From positions 1-64,000 of the forward strand of contig JBMOMJ010000020.1 in NCBI GenBank assembly GCA_049324695.1: a stretch of 64,000 bases of DNA. The letters run 5' to 3'. A model generated the notes under the pieces. It was not told the DNA's origin. It worked only from the letters and a program-made list of their open reading frames with translations, and ran no database searches. The translations under genes and the position numbers were made by a program. Source of the stretch: PMG-095 sp049324695. GTDB lineage: Bacteria; Myxococcota_A; Polyangia; Polyangiales; Polyangiaceae. Every line of letters begins with the position of its first letter. The stretch's first letter is position 1. Shown here piece by piece: positions 62,378 to 64,000 of this stretch.

Positions 62378-62728
62378 TCAAGGAACGCGGCGACGGCGCC
62401 CAAGCACGCGCAGCAACTCCAGAATCGCCGTTTGCACTTCGGCCGGCAGCGACTCCACCAGCGCCGCCGCTTCGGTCGCCTCGGCACTGAACTCACCCAC
62501 GCCACCCATCAACGCGCTCGGTGCAACACCCAAACCTTTTGCGAGCGCCAGCACGGTGCTCAGCGATGGATCACGTCGCCCGTTCTCGACTGTGCCGATG
62601 TAGTTCGGCGTGAGCCCCGATCGCTCAGCAAGCTGCTCGAGAGTCAAACCCAACGCGCCACGCCGGCGCCGAATCTCGCGTCCGAACGACACTGGAACCA
62701 GACTTCTTCTCGTTCCTGAGCCTGACAT
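62378..62728 (-). CDS. XRE family helix-turn-helix regulator
   Basis: A 116-residue regulator. The XRE/Cro domain (about 15-72) reads FGREIRRRRGALGLTLEQLAERSGLTPNYIGTVENGRRDPSLSTV, in short overlapping motifs RRRGALGLTLEQLAE and LTPNYIGTVENG. A helical C-terminal region of about 40 residues (EATEAAALVESLPAEVQ) may dimerise. I chose ATG 62728. A near-perfect inverted repeat (62736-62762) starts eight bases upstream of this ATG, which fits autoregulation. It lies 65 bp upstream of the beta-barrel gene and could control it. Confidence 0.85.
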   Translation of the reverse strand: MSGSGTRRSLVPVSFGREIRRRRGALGLTLEQLAERSGLTPNYIGTVENGRRDPSLSTVLALAKGLGVAPSALMGGVGEFSAEATEAAALVESLPAEVQTAILELLRVLGRRRRVP

Positions 62729-62735
62729 GAACCAC

Positions 62736-62762
62736 TGATAGTGTTGATGCTCAACACGATCA
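62736..62762. promoter_or_regulatory. Inverted-repeat operator candidate in front of the XRE gene
   Basis: TGATAGTGTTGA (62736-62747) and TCAACACGATCA (62751-62762) are reverse complements at 11 of 12 positions around a TGC spacer. The size and placement suit a Cro-type dimer blocking its own transcription. Confidence 0.7.
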
Positions 62763-62959
62763 GATACCGAAAAATCAGTCTGGTCCATACCCGCCATACC
62801 GGCTAATCAGCCCGCAGCGTAGCCTCTGACAAAATGACTACGCACCGTTCGCTGCGTAGGGTTTGCGGCGAGCAATTTTGGGTAGCGTACTGTCGTATCG
62901 GTGAGCACGCGCCCTCAAAAATTTGGCCCCTCGCCCAGAACTTTGAGAAGTCACGACGC
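62763..62959. other. Divergent spacer between XRE regulator and L,D-transpeptidase genes
   Basis: About 200 bp that must hold the plus-strand promoter of the lipoprotein gene. No convincing -35/-10 pair was found. The XRE operator sits at its left edge. An AGGAAGC site near 62986-62992 belongs to an alternative start of the next gene. Confidence 0.4.
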
Positions 62960-64000
62960 ATGGCTCGTCGTCGATCCGCCCTCACAGGAAGCATGCGCCT
63001 CGCGCTGTTGCTCCTCGTGGCGAGCGCATGCGGCTCACGCGGCTCGTCGCTCAGCAAGGTCGATAGCGACGCGGCGATTCCCGATGTCACGCCGCCACCG
63101 GAGAACGGACCGAGACTCGGCGCCATCGCAAACGCCACTCCCATACTCGAGCGTCCAACCGGCGACGCTCGTTGGCTCGGCGCACTCCACGCAGGCGCGC
63201 TCGTCGCTCGCTCACAAACCGCGTTGCGCAAGAGCAAAGACTGCGAATCCGGGTACTACCCCGTATTTCCGCGCGGCGTCGTGTGCCTGAATCAGGGCGC
63301 TACCCTCGATCTTGCACACCCCACCCTAGCCGCGATGGCGATCCAGCCCGCCTTGGATCAGTCGCTCCCGTACACCTACGGACGAGTGCGCAAAGACAGC
63401 GCACTTTACGAGCGCGATCCCGCGCGCAGTGACGGCGTGCGCGAAGTGCAAAAACTCGCGCGCAACTCGGCCATGGCAGTCGTCGGCTCCTGGAGCGCGC
63501 GCATCGGCGACGGCGACGTCGAACGCTTCGGGCTACTCACCAACGGTCGCTTCGTCCGCGCCAGCGAACTCGAAGCCGCGCGCGGCTCCAGCTTCAGCGG
63601 CTACACCATCGACTCCGAGCACGAGCTCCCCGTCGCTTTCGTCGTGAAGCGTGGTGTCTCCAACTTCAAGCCCGACGCCGAACGCTTCGTCAAAAACGAG
63701 CCACTCGAATTTCACCAAACCATCCCCCTTACCAGCCGCTTCAAAAACTACAACGGCACCAAGCTCTGGTCGATCGACGACAAGCACTGGCTGCGTGAGC
63801 AAGACGTCACCATCATTCACAAGCGCACACGCTTTCCCGATTTCGTGAAAGAAGGCCAGCGCTGGCTCGACGTCGGCGTCATCTGCGGCACCTTGGTCGC
63901 CTACGAAGGCAAAAAGCCCGTGTTCGCAACCTTGGTCAGTACCGGCCGCGATCGCGTGATTGAAAACGCGCCGTCCGAAGCCGCCGTCACCAAGCTCGGC
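62960..64000 (+). CDS. L,D-transpeptidase-like (YkuD) lipoprotein, 3' end beyond window
   Basis: An uninterrupted frame runs from ATG 62960 through the last base (347 codons) with no stop, so the gene is partial. The signal MARRRSALTGSMRLALLLLV ends in the lipobox ASAC (Cys24); ATG 62993 with AGGA upstream is an alternative start. A bacterial SH3-like portion (about 50-115) begins RLGAIANATPILERP, followed by CVCL-type Cys (SKDCESGYYP and VVCLNQG). Near 305-335, WLDVGVICGTLVAYEG and KKPVFATLVSTGRDR match the opening strands of the L,D-transpeptidase catalytic domain. The catalytic Cys would lie outside the window. Such enzymes make 3-3 crosslinks or attach proteins to peptidoglycan. Confidence 0.8.
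   Translation, partial: MARRRSALTGSMRLALLLLVASACGSRGSSLSKVDSDAAIPDVTPPPENGPRLGAIANATPILERPTGDARWLGALHAGALVARSQTALRKSKDCESGYYPVFPRGVVCLNQGATLDLAHPTLAAMAIQPALDQSLPYTYGRVRKDSALYERDPARSDGVREVQKLARNSAMAVVGSWSARIGDGDVERFGLLTNGRFVRASELEAARGSSFSGYTIDSEHELPVAFVVKRGVSNFKPDAERFVKNEPLEFHQTIPLTSRFKNYNGTKLWSIDDKHWLREQDVTIIHKRTRFPDFVKEGQRWLDVGVICGTLVAYEGKKPVFATLVSTGRDRVIENAPSEAAVTKLG

Overview
The window is a GC-rich, gene-dense stretch of bacterial chromosome, most probably from a myxobacterium of the Polyangia (Sorangium/Polyangium-like). Support for this comes from a Cys-rich surface protein ending in a MYXO-CTERM-type tail (49081-50874), lipoproteins with long Gly/Ser-rich linkers, a eukaryotic-type Ser/Thr kinase, large hybrid histidine kinases, and secreted plant-polysaccharide enzymes. 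No rRNA, tRNA, CRISPR array, complete insertion sequence or phage was found. The taxon is an inference from gene content, not from a marker alignment.

Layout. 1-414: three 41-bp hairpin repeats. 415-1725: DUF222/HNH endonuclease. 1775-5296: pheS-pheT. 5714-9054: secreted alpha/beta hydrolase and a 14-repeat YCF48/BNR protein. 9154-12795: PL3 pectate lyase, vWA lipoprotein and a TetR regulator. 13341-20306: operon of three overlapping histidine-kinase genes, closed by a structured MITE-like spacer. 20526-25340: OsmC, LemA plus two TPM-domain proteins, Ser/Thr kinase, SMUG-type uracil-DNA glycosylase. 25627-31937: Lgt with an acidic tail, facing the rseP-rsmB-dapA-dapB operon. 32117-39669: thioesterase, GH43 glycosidase, secA, GH74 xyloglucanase. 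39801-45181 and 51915-56742: two paralogous four-gene modules, each ABC ATPase - ABC-2 permease - GldG-like protein - DUF4340 protein. Between them lies an accessory block with a GH45 endoglucanase, an Rpn-type nuclease with 24-bp coding repeats, a GIY-YIG protein, the MYXO-CTERM protein and a GNAT. 56789-64000: ClpB-like AAA+ protein whose first ATPase domain looks dead, prepilin peptidase, small lipoprotein, prmC, beta-barrel protein, XRE regulator with a near-perfect operator, and the 5' part of an L,D-transpeptidase lipoprotein.

How the genes work together. Three themes stand out. (1) Envelope biogenesis and export: SecA, Lgt, RseP, PilD, two Gld-like ABC modules and the L,D-transpeptidase, next to lysine/diaminopimelate synthesis (dapAB). 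(2) A scattered set of extracellular plant-cell-wall enzymes (PL3, GH43, GH74, GH45), two of which share a Gly-rich linker architecture. (3) Signalling: three hybrid kinases with no DNA-binding output, a Ser/Thr kinase, and TetR and XRE repressors with clear operator candidates. The best candidates for undescribed biology are the duplicated ABC/GldG/DUF4340 module and the ClpB-like protein with a degenerate first ATPase domain. The MITE-like element at the end of the kinase operon, the dispersed 41-bp hairpin repeat and the bacterial GH45 enzyme also merit attention.
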